Assembly (NCBI GenBank): GCA_965178125.1
Contig: OZ237771.1
Span: forward strand, 434,001-498,000
Reading direction: 5' to 3'
DNA from: Bilabrum cf. latius
Lineage: Eukaryota; Bigyra: Bicosoecida; Bigyra; Bicosoecida
DNA: 64,000 nucleotides
Below, piece after piece: positions 47,846 to 59,915 of the stretch. The notes beneath the pieces are model-generated. The model did no database searches. It had not been told where the DNA came from and saw only the letters and a program-made list of their open reading frames with translations. Within the stretch, counting starts at the first letter, position 1. Each line of letters starts with the position of its first letter. The translations under genes were made by a program, and so were the position numbers.

Positions 47846-49764
47846 ATGAGGCTTTCTAAGTGCCTGTTTTTGTTTTTTACGCTACACATGAGTTCACAAT
47901 GGCCGTGGCGAGACGCATGCTCAGCCTTCCTGCAAGTGGCATCGGCCATGACCATGGCGGAGTTCGAAGGTTTCCAATCGTACCAGAAGTACCCAGGTGT
48001 AGTATATATATCAGGAACTGCTCTAGATTCGCCTCGGAGGCAAGGGTACTGCACGGGGGTGTTTGTTGCCCCGGAAATTGTGCTGACAGCCGGACGCTGC
48101 CTGACAGGCTTAAATGAGTTCGGGCTTGCGATTGACACGGCCGACGACGGAGAGTATGCAATGCCCGGCAGCACCCATAACACATACTTTGGAAACATGC
48201 GTGTAGGTATGGGTCCATTCACTTCACGGAACAACGAACCGACCGTCGTTGACCTGGGGCCGGTGTCCAACTACTCGTTCGTGTATCAGAGCGGAAAACA
48301 CGGATTTAACTTGGGTATCCTGCGAGTTAGTTTGCGTGACCCTAGCCTATAGCCAGAAGTATACCCGCCCAGAAACTAGACTCTTGTGAGACCAAGAGCT
48401 GGATCAACACAAGGCACCCCAACTGCTGTGAACCTCCTGCACGCACCGATACCTCCGATTAAGAAGCCATTCGCATCGTCATTAACCGATTCAATTCGCA
48501 GACACTACCTCTTCGCGGCGTGGCGGTCGGATACGGAGCCGTGGGCGAGGACCAGCTGGGCAACTGGCGGGAGGCAGGGGTGCAGCGCGCTGCCTCCGTC
48601 CGCATCGTGTCGGTCACGGAGAGGGAGGCAATATCGGGGCAGTGCACGAGAGAATTCGAGGGTGGGGCGCTGATGGTGACTGACATCGGCACTGTGGATC
48701 AGCCCATGATGTGCGTGTCCACGGGAGATTTCGGGGGTCCCGTGCTGGCCCCCATGCCGGATGCGCCGGATCGGCTCGAGGTGGTTGGGGTGGCATCGCA
48801 GGGTGACGACTCGCCTTGTTCCTCCACCACGTCATACTTCAGCCAGACCGTGTTTCGCCGCAACTGGATCAAGGAAAGGATCCAGGTACTCTCCGGGATG
48901 CCGTACAGGCCCGTCATATGCCCCTCGGCAAGCCCGAGCACCACCCCCACAGCGAGCCCCAGCCCCAGCAGCACCCCCAGCGCCACACCCTCCCCCACCC
49001 CTTCCCCCGTGTACCCTCCCGTGATCAAGCACACCATCGACTGGGTGACGCTGGGCGTGCTGCTGGGCATCGCGGCTGTGTCAGTGCTGGCAGGGATAGG
49101 GGCGGGGGTGTACTACCACCACCGGAGGAGGACACTGGAGGCAGCAAGAGTGAAGCCATTGCCGCCGAAGGAACCTAGGGATGGCAGTGATGGTGACCAT
49201 GACGATCATGCAAGCACTCGGACAAATAGTGCGACGGGTAGCGGGGCGCTGCATGGGCCCAGCACAAAGACGAAGACGAAGACGAGAGCGCGGGCGCTTG
49301 GGGCCATTGCGCAGCAGATCAAGATCAAGCACGTGGCTGATGGAGGCGAGTCGAAGCAGCGCCATGCGGGGGATGTATCAGGTAGTAATAAAGAGGTGGA
49401 GTAGAAAAGCGCGCTGGATTCCACAGGTGCAGGCAGCAAGCAAAATGCGGGTGCTGGCGGTGCGCTGCTCAGCGAGAGGGAGAGGCGGCAAGTGGCCTCC
49501 AGGATCGACAAGGACAGGCGGGCGAGGAGGAAGCAGAGGGAGAAGCTGCAGTTCCAGAAGAGGAACGTGGCGGGGGGGAGGGCACCGGCGCTGTACGGTG
49601 TCCCTGGAGGCTCCCGGTTCAGCGAGTATTCGGGAGTGCCGGCACCCCCCGATGTGGAGAGGGTGAAGCGGGTGCTGCGGGAAGCGGGGGCGGGGGATGG
49701 GGGGATCGGTGAGAGCAAGGGAGGGGATGGGATTGCCAAAGCGATGCAGGATTTGCAGGAGTAA
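47846..49764 (+). CDS. Trypsin-fold (S1) serine protease homologue with all three catalytic residues replaced; type I TM, 600 aa
   Basis: Exons are 47846-48385 and 48502-49764 (GTGAG...CGCAG, phase 0), ending at TAA. A signal peptide (LSKCLFLFFTL) precedes an S1 fold. VLTAGRCL replaces the usual TAAHC (His to Arg), NLGILRV replaces DIALLRL (Asp to Asn), and GDFGGPVL replaces GDSGGP (Ser to Phe). It therefore cannot be an active serine protease; it may bind ligands like other serine protease homologues. A Pro/Ser/Thr linker, one membrane span (VTLGVLLGIAAVSVLAGIGAGVYY) and a basic cytoplasmic tail follow. Three TAGs are in frame, two just before the splice site and one at 49402-49404 in the tail. 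Confidence 0.85.
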
Positions 49765-49894
49765 TGGAAGCCTAGTAGCGCGCTCGAGGACATTCTGCGT
49801 GACAGAACGACTTGCGGTGTTGTATGCTGGCCTACTTATAGCGCACTCGGAGCTGGAATCGCACGGCCCACTGGCGCAAGAACGAACACAGTGC

Positions 49895-52800
49895 ATGGGC
49901 CAGACCACGACCAAAGTTCTGAACAAGGCGATCAACAGTATGGCATCAAATAGCGGTGGCTCATGGGAGCTGCGCGAGTTTTTTTCTGGCCCGCTCCTGC
50001 TCGCCTGCGCCCGCGACCACCGATACTTTGATTACATTCTCGAGTGCATGGGCAAGACACTCCGCATGCAATGTCCCATGAACGATCTGTCAAGATTCGA
50101 ATAGCGTGATGATCTATACATCGGACTAGGGAGCTAGGGTCTAGTAGAGACGGGGGTAGGGGTCAAGGCAAGAAGCTTAAAGACCTTTGTTGAGCGCGTG
50201 GTCGATGACGATTCACTGCCAAGCACGGCCCGGAAATCCGTCCTGCTCCCACACGCTAATCTACTAGCGTCTTGGGATGTAAGCTGCTCCGTGTTCCCGG
50301 GGAGCAAGGTGGAGGTCAAGTCTCGCCGGGACTAGGATGCTGCAAGTGGAGCGGAGAGGCTAGCCAAAGAGACGAACATCAGGCTGGCCCCGGTTCTGTA
50401 TCAAGCACAGCTCTGGGCTGAGCGTAGCAAAGCGAAACTATCCACTCCAGCCGGCCGAATATCCCCATCAAGCCCGGAGTTCGGTACAACAGCTGCTGCA
50501 GCACCAACCGAACCTGCACCGGCACCTGCGCCTGCCCCTGTGCCTGCCCCGTCATCTGCCCGCGAACGTGATCCCCCCAAGGCTGTACTGAAGCCTCTCC
50601 CCCCTGTGGAATGGACCAAGCAGTCCGCTGGCAAGAAGGCCTTGGAGGCCCTGTGTCCCGCCGTGCTCTCATAGGAGGCCATCGCGGGGGCGCTGGACGG
50701 AGGGGCGGTTGCAACCAGGAAGACGAGGGTGGCGAGCTTCTTCGGCGAGTTCGGGCTCATGGTGGAGCTGGCCGTGGTGAGCTGCAGGCTGGGGCGGTGT
50801 GACGAGTGGAAGGAGGGGGGGGAGGGCGAGGTGGGCGGCAGGGACGGGGGGAGAACCAGGGGAGGCCTAAGAGGACGAGGACGAGGAGGACGAGGAAGAG
50901 GAGGAGGGGGCGGTGGTTGGCGGAGATGGCGGGATGGGGGCGGTCGTAGGGGCAGAGGCGGGTACAGCAAAGTAGGGGGGGGTCGCACGCGTTGGGACGG
51001 GCTGGCCGTAGAGAAGGAGGAGAGTTAGAAAGGGGAAAAGGAAGACTCCGTACGGATTGATTTCAGCTCCGGGTCGGCTACGCTAAGCACGGATGGAGTG
51101 GTGATGGGTCTGGATATTTCGCCAGCGCGCGGCGCTTCTCTGTGCCTGAGCGTGTGCGTGGAGGGCGGGGAGGAAGAGGTGCGGGCGCACGGTCCTAGCA
51201 TTCTGGAGGCCTCGCGGATGGCGCTGCTGCTCGCTGGGAAGAGGCTCAAGCTGGTGGACTCGGAGTCGGAATGCATGGCGGCTGGGCCCGGGGCTGGGAG
51301 TGCACTACGCGAAGCGCCCCGCGGGGCAAGTTCGGCCGGATCATCCACCGGTGGATTGGACCCGCCTGCCGCCGTGCTTGGAATGCGGTGCGGGTATGGG
51401 GAGTTTTGCTGCCGCGCGATTGACGTGCTGAGGGAGGCGGAGGGGATGGGTGCATTGCATGGCGATGCATGGAGGGAGCTGGTGTGGGAGGAGGACACTG
51501 GGACACCGCAAGGCGATGCGCCTGATGCAGCAGCAGGGTAGGTCGCGGATGGGGGTGCGGGCGCGGGGGAAGGCAAGGTGGAAGCAAAGCCAGGACCAGG
51601 ACCAGGACCAGGACCGTGTCCAGGCAATGATACAGCCAAGGTGGCGCTGGAAAGAGTCGGCGGCATGGGCAGCAGCAGCAGCAGCGATCACGATGACAGT
51701 GACGACGGCGGTGAACGTGATGACGAGATCGGTGTCGAGAGGAAAAAGGGCAAATCACTGCCATCGGCACCACACTCGTCACACCCAGAGGATGGGGACG
51801 AAGGGGGGAACACGAGGGCAGCAGCGGTCGGCGATGCACCGATCCGAGTAGGTTACTGCAGCTACGGGTCGAATCTCAACGAGCAAAGGTTCGCTTGCTA
51901 CTTGCTGGGCGGGTCTATCCCGGGCATGATGACGAGTGAGGCGGGCTGCAGGGACAATAGCTCGCCTCGGGGCAGCGCCACTGTGAGTGCCCCAATGAGG
52001 GTCTCTTTCGCGCGGCGGTCTGCTCGGTGGGGGGGCGGCGGTGTGTGTTTCGTGGGCGGCACTCGGATCAGGACAGCCGTGGGGGCGGGTGCATCGCATG
52101 GTGGTGATGGCGATGGCCTAGAGGTGGTGGTGGATGTGGGCGATGGCAGTGTGACGAGTGCGCGGTACGGCTGCAGCGGGGCGCTGCTGCGAGCGTATGA
52201 CGTATCTCTCGGGCAGTTCAACGACGTTGTGGCGCAAGAGAACGGCAAGGACCCGAGGGTGCATTGCACTGCAGTCGAAGAAAGATCCACCAAGGCGAAA
52301 GAGAAGGTTGATCATGACTCGGAGGAGGGGGGGGCAGACCCCCGCGCGCTGACGGTGGAGGACATCGAGGCCATGAGGAAACAGGGGCCCGGGGCAAGGG
52401 TTCGACTGGGCAGCGGGTGGTACGGCAGTGCAGTGTACCTAGGGGAGGCACCCCAGTGGATGTTCGAGGGATCGTCACACCTGGGCAGGATGTATGCGAG
52501 AATGGACACGAGCAAGAAAAGGGGTACGAAGAAGAAGGGGAGGGGCAAGGGCGGGGCCATGGCTTGGATCGGTGGGGGGGGCGAGGGGTCCGATGACCCC
52601 ACACAGGGGTCAACACCAGAGGATGCCACCCCAACTCCAAGCACACCCGCCCCTGCCCCGCACTCGTCACACCCACAGGCGCCCTGGCTCTCCGACGGCT
52701 CCCTCCGCCCCGCGCTGGGCCTGGACCTCGCCACCGGCCTGGTGTGCCCCGCCGAGCAGCTGCCTGGGATGGCTCAGGGCGCACGGGGTGTGACGAGTGG

Positions 52801-53266
52801 GGGCGTCGCTGGACTCGGCGATGAACCAAGGGGAACCTGGTTCCGCAAACCAACCGGCGCCGCGCGGGCCACCCACGCCGACGTGCTGGTGGGCCTTCGC
52901 GACCTTGGCCTGGCCGTGCCCTCCCCCAGCACAGAGGACCTCTCCTAGCTGCTCGCAGGGTACGGGGTGCCGCTGCAAGGTGCATCGCACGGCGGTGCGG
53001 GGGCGGAGTCCGGGGCGGGGGTTGTGGTGGAAGGCAGCACGGCGCCGCGCACGGTTCCGCTGGTGACTTTCACCATGCCCCGTTCGTGCGAGTCGTCGCT
53101 GGACTGGAGCCGGCATGTGGACCCGTCAGCTGCCTACCGTCGGACGATCGTGGAGGGGCTGGTGGCGGGGGGCCTGGGGCTGGACGAGGCGCTGAGGTAC
53201 GTGGAGAGGAGAGTGAGGGGGTCCGCGGCAGTGGATCGGATCAGGAGGTAGCTCGCGAAGGTGTGA
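49895..53266 (+). CDS. Large protein with C-terminal gamma-glutamylcyclotransferase-like domain, 1,123 aa, eight in-frame TAG
   Basis: A single exon runs from ATG 49895 to TGA 53264-53266. It starts MGQTTTKVL, a good N-myristoylation signal (Gly2, Thr6). Middle regions are a Pro/Ala stretch (50480-50560), an Arg/Gly-rich RGG-like stretch (50850-50990) and acidic linkers. From about residue 650 it reads RVGYCSYGSNLNEQRFACYL, then PG, AGCRD, a WGGGG, and later SLGQFNDVVAQE. This is the pattern of GGCT/AIG2-like proteins that in actinobacteria are often mislabelled histone deacetylases. A Lys-rich insert splits the domain at about 52490-52680. The function may be gamma-glutamyl amine or peptide cyclotransfer, but the catalytic Glu is not certain to me. 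The TGA stop lies inside a TGTGACGAGT word. Confidence 0.8.
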
Positions 53267-53491
53267 CGAGTGGCAGGCCGTCCGACGAGGCGTGCGGCAC
53301 TGAGCGTTGCAGATCTTAACTTCAGATTTGGCGCACCTGGATGCATGTGCTTTTCGTCTTGCAATCAGATTCGCGCTAGGATTTGGCTGCAGCCACTTGC
53401 TTCCGCTAGACTGCCGTCTTTCCTTCCAATTCAACATGCTAGCCATGCCGGCCCAATGCGCGAACGCAGATGCACCACCGATACCACCCAC

Positions 53492-54673
53492 TCACTGCTT
53501 GCGCCTGCTGCCTGCCTTCTCCGCCTCCTCCTGCGCCTGCTGCCGGCCCAGCCTCAGGTCCAGCTCGGCCTGGGCGCGGCTATGCTGGGAGAAGGCTGCC
53601 CCGATGACGAGTGCGATCGCTGCCACGATCACGCCCCAGTAGGGCCACAGCTTGCCCGTGGCGCGGACCATCTCGTCACTCGTCATCACGCGGACCCTGC
53701 CCCCGGATGACGAGTGCGCCAGCACGGCCGTGTCCTCCCCTCCGGCACTCGCCTCCTCCTTCACGTCGTACCATACCTCGGCCCTCTGAGGCTCCATCCA
53801 CCCGTCAGCGAGGGGGGTGATCTCCACGGAGGCGGTGGAGAGGGCGCGGGGCTCCAGGGCCGGCCAGGTGATCTTGAGGGAGCCGTTGCAGAACACGTGG
53901 ATGGTGGAGCCGTCTGCCTCCACCGGGTCGAAGCCCTCTTTGCCCCCGTCGCACTGGGAGTATGGCACGCCTACGGGGGTCACCTGGAAGCTGTCCGGGC
54001 TGAAAGTGTCGTTGAGCTCGATGCGGAAGGCCTTGGACACCCCGATGTTGGTGATTTCATACGAGACCTTGTTGGGGCGCTTGGCGGGAATCACAACGTA
54101 CATGGAATCGGGGAGCTCGATGCGCTGCGTATCGCAGGAGGGGGGGCAGGAGCACGTATCGAATGGATGGGGCGCAGTTGTGCTATCTCGCGATGTCCTG
54201 CTGATGAACACAGCTGAGAGGCTGACACAAGTAGCCGGCATCGACAGGACCGAGCGCTGTGGAGGTTCACCCGTGTGACACGCCACACAACCAAAACATC
54301 GTTCACCAATAGTTATTTACATAGTAACGTAACACATTGTAAGTAGATGGTATGGATGCGCGGACTGCATGTGCCAAACGGCACCGCGACATCCACGTTG
54401 TCGCGAACCAGCGAGCTGGTGCGTTTGTCTCACCTTTTCAACACTGAGCCACGGGCGGTTATCGATATCAAATGCTTCCTCTGCTGATACCTCAGCGGCC
54501 GGCACATCCTCGTCTTCTGCCTCCAATTCATCCTCGCCATAGAGCTCGTCCTCGCCGTCAACGAATCCCCCATCTGCACCAACCTCGATGTCATCGGCGA
54601 ATGCGCAGGAAGACATGATTGCAAGCATGCCCATGCTAGATGCCAAAGCCATCATTGTGCTTCTGGCAATCAT
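53492..54673 (-). CDS. SSR2: Translocon-associated protein subunit beta (TRAP-beta), 290 aa, two exons
   Basis: Exons are 54434-54673 and 53492-54124; the intron is 309 bp, GTGAG...CGCAG, phase 0, and the stop is TGA. A signal peptide (MIARSTMMALASSMGMLAIMSSCAFA) is followed by an acidic stretch that recalls TRAP-alpha. The luminal beta-sandwich then contains VSYEITNIGVSKAFRIELND, ITWPALEPRALSTASVEITPL and AEVWYDV. One span (WPYWGVIVAAIALVIGAAF) and a short basic cytoplasmic tail end the protein. This is the TRAP-beta layout: an ER membrane subunit beside Sec61. No TAG is used. The frame also extends about 21 codons upstream of the chosen ATG; I chose the Met that gives a normal signal peptide. 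Confidence 0.82.
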
Positions 54674-56289
54674 GCCCGCCGAAAAATAGACTGAAGTACG
54701 CTCTCCGGATCCGTCGAATGTAACGGAACAATACACAATTTACTGGTTTTTGCCGGTTCCGGATCAGCAATTTGCGCGGCGCCCAGATAATTCGGAGAAG
54801 AAATCATGATGCAATTCGATTCAGCGCGCTCTTGCGAGTCTGCTGGTGCGCCTTTCAACTCAATACGATGAGATTAAGTCTGTTAACATGCCATTCAAAG
54901 AATTGGCCTCTAGCAGGGAGCTGCAGCTTTGCGCGGCGCCAAAACTGTGTGATTAGTGTCGCACGACACCCCGACACTGCCCGGATACCCCTTTCTAGTC
55001 TACAAAATAGACCTAAAAATATACCTGTATGATAATGATGCTAAATTATACGCTGCTGTGCAGACGAATGTCTGAATAAGATTCATTTGGACACGACAGG
55101 GTCCACGGTCATCCCTCTGGCAGCCGCAACAAACTTGCTTCGATTGGCCCTCTGAGATACTGAATTTGATTACACTCCTCATAATTCTGAGCAAATTGAT
55201 GACTTTATTCAAATAACGCGCTCATATTCTGCTGTGCGGTTCATGAGTAGGGTGTTTCCCGTGAGGATGACTGAACCAGGCCGCAGAGTTAGCTATTGCA
55301 CATTTACCTCACCAATCTGCAGCTTACCGCGAATTGAGACCAACCACTACATTTTTTGTATTGATCGTATTCAGAAAATCGAACAGGAGGCTACTATGGC
55401 CATCATTAGGACCCGAGCAGCACCAGCAGCTGTGCGGGTGGCCAGATCCAGAAGACCTGAAGTACGCCATGCTATTCTACACCATTGGGACTGAAAATCC
55501 GTACACTGCCTTTTATTAGGTATATTAATACCATGATTAGTCTCAAACTAGTACTGGCCTCATAGATTTGACACAATTGTGTTCTGAATGGTACCAAACC
55601 ACTGGAAACAGCCACAACTTGCGAAATTGTAGGACCTGTACAAATACAGTACCATACACAAACAAATCGTATGTATAAATAAACTATAAGTGTATCAGGA
55701 CAGTGGTGAATTGGATTCTGCCCAAAATGAATCGAGATCTGACGTCAAATGAGACCATCCTCGGTTCTAATGGACTCTCTGTGACATACTGGAGCGGTGA
55801 TTTGTTTTAAATACCTATTTGATCTGTAATGAAGTCGACCAATAGCGCATTCTATTCGTCGAAATGATTGCACAATAGGGATGCAGCGTGGACTGTGGTT
55901 TCAGTGGCATTTGAATCAGCGTGCTGCTCCTCTCGTTAGCCTTACGGTGGTTGTATGGTAATTCACTAATTACACAATGAAAAAACCTCATTACATGGAA
56001 GATACGCTATTGATGTCGCGTGATAATCGACGAGTTGTATTGTGTCGGGGATCGTTGCGGTCAAGAATTGGTGTGATGAATGTGTCGGGGTAAGTTACAA
56101 CCGACGGATCGCCCGATGGTGTTTGTGAGGTGCCGTTATTGGACGATCCGGTGGAAATACACATTTTGAAGCAAATTCGAATCGGGGCATCCCTGCGATC
56201 ATAGTGAGGTTGTTAGCTTTAACCCAAGTTACGTCGTCGCATTAGTATGTAGTGACCTATTGCTCGCCCTACGATCCACATTTGTGAAG
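54674..56289. other. AT-rich gene-free stretch, 1.6 kb
   Basis: This is the longest non-coding stretch. It is visibly AT-rich and lacks the dispersed words. A short ORF ending near 55519 encodes a hydrophobic segment followed by DPEDLKYAMLFYTIGTENPY, but has no family match and no plausible splice partner. From 55,520 to 56,220 I see no ORF of note. It could hold long 5' regions, an origin or a decayed element. Confidence 0.5.
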
Positions 56290-59200
56290 ATGGAAGACTT
56301 CAGGCGCCGAGCCGGAACTGCACCGAATTCTGAACTGCAAGCGCAAAGTGGCATTGGCAGCTTGGGCCGAGCAGGATCTGCGGGGGGTCTCCGGGATGGC
56401 ATTCGAGAGACTGGTCTTGGTGGTGACAGCATGGCGCACAGCGGTGATTTTGCCGGGCGAGGGGCTCCATTCCCGCCGGACGAGCAGCCGATGACTCTGG
56501 CTCGCAACACTGCTCGGCTTGTGAATGGCGGCGACAGACCGATCCGAACTCCTGTGCGAGCGCGCGGCAGTGCGGTGCATCTCGGCGCGGTGCAGTCTAT
56601 GACTGAATCCCGCGGCGACAGTCGATCTGGCGCACGTGCTGCCACTGCACTGGCCGGTAGTCCAACAGCAGGAAACGACGAGTTAAGGGCAAGCAGCTCC
56701 GGTGCAAAGCATCGTGCTGTCCTGGACCAGGTAGCAAGGGCCGTGCGGGCCCGAGCGGGCGCCCCTGTGGAGCCTCCTGCTGGACCACACCCACACCCAC
56801 ACCCACACCCACGAGAGGAGACCCAGGCCAACTAGGCAGGGCAAGCAATGGCAGGCGGCTCTGCTGGCTGGAACAACGATGGTACCACACATGCTGCATC
56901 ACCTCAGGTGTCTTCCTCTTCCTCCCCCTCCCCCGCCTCTGCCTCTGCTCCACTGGGCTCCCCTTCCAAGCTGGCCCAGCTCAGCTTCGAGGACGCTCGG
57001 AGGGTGCGGAGGGAGGCGGCGAGGGCCGTGAGAGGTGTGACGAGTGAGGGGGGGCGGGCCAGCGCGGGGGACGCAGAGGAGCTGGGCGGCGGGGATGCAC
57101 CTCAGGCTGCTGTTGCCAGTGCCGGTGCCGGTGCCGGTGCAGCGGCGGGCCGGCCCGGGGGCCCTGAGCCTCAGCAGCGGCACTCGAGGCAGCAGCGCCG
57201 CGCATTTGCCGGTTCCGCAGGCCTGGCGGTGGAGCGCGGCACCTCCCGGGGTGGCGGGTCCCGTCTCCTCCGTCCGCCCACTCGTCAGTCGGAGCCGTTC
57301 CCCGTGCATCTAACGGGGCGGATCAGCCGAACCAAGGGCTGGGCCGACACGGGGCAGATGCCTCACGGTGCCAGAACGATCGGAGACGAGGCGGTAGGCG
57401 AGAGGAGGAGGGGAGGAGGGGGAGCGGGCAGCGGGAGGCTGGGACGCATGAGGGCGGGGCCAGTGCGCGCCACCGGGGACGCCGTGCCAATTATTGAAGA
57501 TGAAGATGAGGAGCTGGAAGTGGAGGATGGGGGACGTGGTGGCGTTGGTGGTGAGGGGGAGGAAGAAGAGGAAGAGGAAGAGGACCGTGCTCTGGAGGAG
57601 CACTTTATGGGATCTGTCCATGCGCGGGTCGGGGGAGGGGCAGGTGGTGTGGAAATGGGCTTGGTTGAAGATGAAGAGAATGGGGGCTTGGAGGCGTCGT
57701 ACCGAGGCAACCTGAAGGACCTTGAAGATGAAGATGAAGACCAGCAAGGGGATGGGGCCTTGCAGAGTACAAGAAAGGATGCATCGCATGCAGGTGCAGC
57801 GAGGCCCAGCACCAGCAGATCCACGCTGCAGAGGCCTGGCTCGGCAGGTATGGGCGGGTCCGGTGTGACGAGTGGCTGGGGCCGGCCCCCATCGGCCAGG
57901 GGCAGGCGGGAGAGGGCCGCTGTGGCTGCACTGCGCGCGCAGGCGGCCAAGGCGGCTGGTCTGGTACTGGGGCGGGAAAGCGAGGGGGGTGTGGGTGCGG
58001 GGGAGGGGGAGGGGGAGCGCACCATCGGTATGACGAGTGGGAAACCGGGGACCCGGGGGGAATATATCATCCGCCACAGGCACAGATCAGGTTCAGGGTC
58101 AGGGTCAGGGTCGGGGACAGAGGTGAAGAGGAGCTCTGGTCTCGGAGACGATGCCCGTGCTCTGGGGTCGAGAGGGGGGGGCGAAGGGGGGAGTCTGCAG
58201 TGGATGCAGGTGCCCAGCGACGACTCGGAGCCTGAATTAGGCGCGGGTGGGGGTGAGGACCAGGAGCGACCCAGGGCTGCAGGGGGCAGCAGCAGGCGGG
58301 GTCGGGCGGGTCCCGGGGAGGCGGGGGACAGAGACAGCGGTGCGGCGGCCGATGGCCATGAGGGTGGGCAATTCGGTCTGCTAGAGGCGCCGCGCAATAT
58401 TGGTTCCGCTGACGAGTTCGGTCCCGTTGAGCCGTCGGCGGCGGGGTCCGGAGGGGCATCAGCGGGTGAGGCGGGGGACGGATTCGGAGCGATTAGTGTG
58501 ACGTTCCACGTGCCGATTCAGGTGACGGGCGGAGATGGCGACGAGGATAGTGTGACGAGTGGAGCCAAGAGGAAGAAGAAGCGCGGCCGTAGGACCCGCG
58601 GGGATACCAGGACCAGGACCAGGACCAGGACCAAGGGAAAGGGAAAGGGAAAGGGAAAGGGTAAGGGCAGGCGGAAGGGGCACGGGCAGGGCAAGAGCAG
58701 GGGCGGAAGGAAGGCACAGGAACCAGGGACAAGTGCATTGCATGACGGCACAGATCGCGTGGGCACAGCAGAAACAGCGGATAGCGGAGACGTCGTTGTG
58801 GATGCATCGCACGATGGTGCGCCTGTGACCCCGCAGGTGCGCGTCCGTCGCATCCGGGCGGCTGCGGCTGCGGCTCTGGGCAGCGGTGATGTGGATGGTG
58901 ACGAGGACGGGGGGATCGGCCGCGGCTGGGCCGGGCTTGCCCCGGATGGAAGCGAGGGCCAGTAGGAGAGTGTAGGTCTTTCCCACGGGTAGGGGGGGCG
59001 CGGGAGTGGTGGTCGCGGCAGCAGCAGCCTTCGTGTGAGCGAGTGGGAGGATGATGACGAGTGCGGCGGTGGTGCCTCCAGCGGCGGCAGGCGGCGAGGG
59101 GGGGGCAGCGGCCTGCACTCGTCACAGTCTTCCATCCCGGAAGTGGAGGCGCCGCGCATGGACCAGCAGCAGCATCGGCAGCAGCATCTGGAGGGGCATC

Positions 59201-59884
59201 AGGAGGGGCATCAGGAGGGGCTGTCCACTGGCCTGGACCGTGATTTCTTGAAGCTGTTTGCGTGGGGTGGAGGCGAGGGCGATGAAAGCGTCGATGGAGG
59301 GGGGGAGGGAAGCAGCGAGGGGGAGGACGGGGAGAGCGTAAGCGACGGGGAAGATGGGAGTAGGAGCAGCGGCGGGGGAGGGGGCAGCAGTGACGCGAGT
59401 GGAAACAGTGGCACATCACCTTCGTAGCGCATTGATGCATCTGCAGCTGCGGGGCCGGGCGGGCGCGGCAGATCCCCAGGCGGCGAAAAGGCGCCGCATC
59501 GCAGGGCCAACAGCTGGGGATGGGATTCGGAGCCCAAATTGACCGGCACGCCCGGCACTGGAGAAGGGACCAATGTGCAAGGGGGTGGCGACAACGCGGC
59601 GCAAGGCAAGCAGCGGCGGCGGCCCCTGCCCGTAGATGCATCGCACGGTGGTGCCCCGCACCCGGGACCATCACCATCTGGGTCCGTCACTGGGTCCACC
59701 GGTGGATCGGCTGATCGGAGACGCCACCACCAGGGAGTCGGCGGCAGAGGTGTCCCATAGGGGGTGGGTGGGAGCGTCTGGAGCCCCAGCTCAGCGCATG
59801 ATGCACCGTTCGGTGGTGGAATGGCACAGGGAAATGCCATGCAGGGAAATGCCATGCAGGGAAATGCCATGCAGGGAAATGCCA

Positions 59885-59915
<31 letters not shown>

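Larger units (their letters stand above)
13431..59157. repeat. Dispersed GGCGCCGCGC word, often paired with GGTTCCGC
   Basis: GCGCCGCGC copies lie near 13431, 25142, 28096, 30359, 37111, 37688, 38562, 45099, 52857, 53041, 57198, 58388 and 59149. In many cases GGTTCCGC or its complement GCGGAACC follows or precedes within about 5-25 bp (for example 45099, 53041, 57198, 58388, 25142, 28085). The partner can be in either orientation. Confidence 0.75.

Noticed and set aside
55234-55519. Short ORFs in the AT-rich gap
   Set aside because: No start context, family match or splice partner; composition unlike the coding genes.
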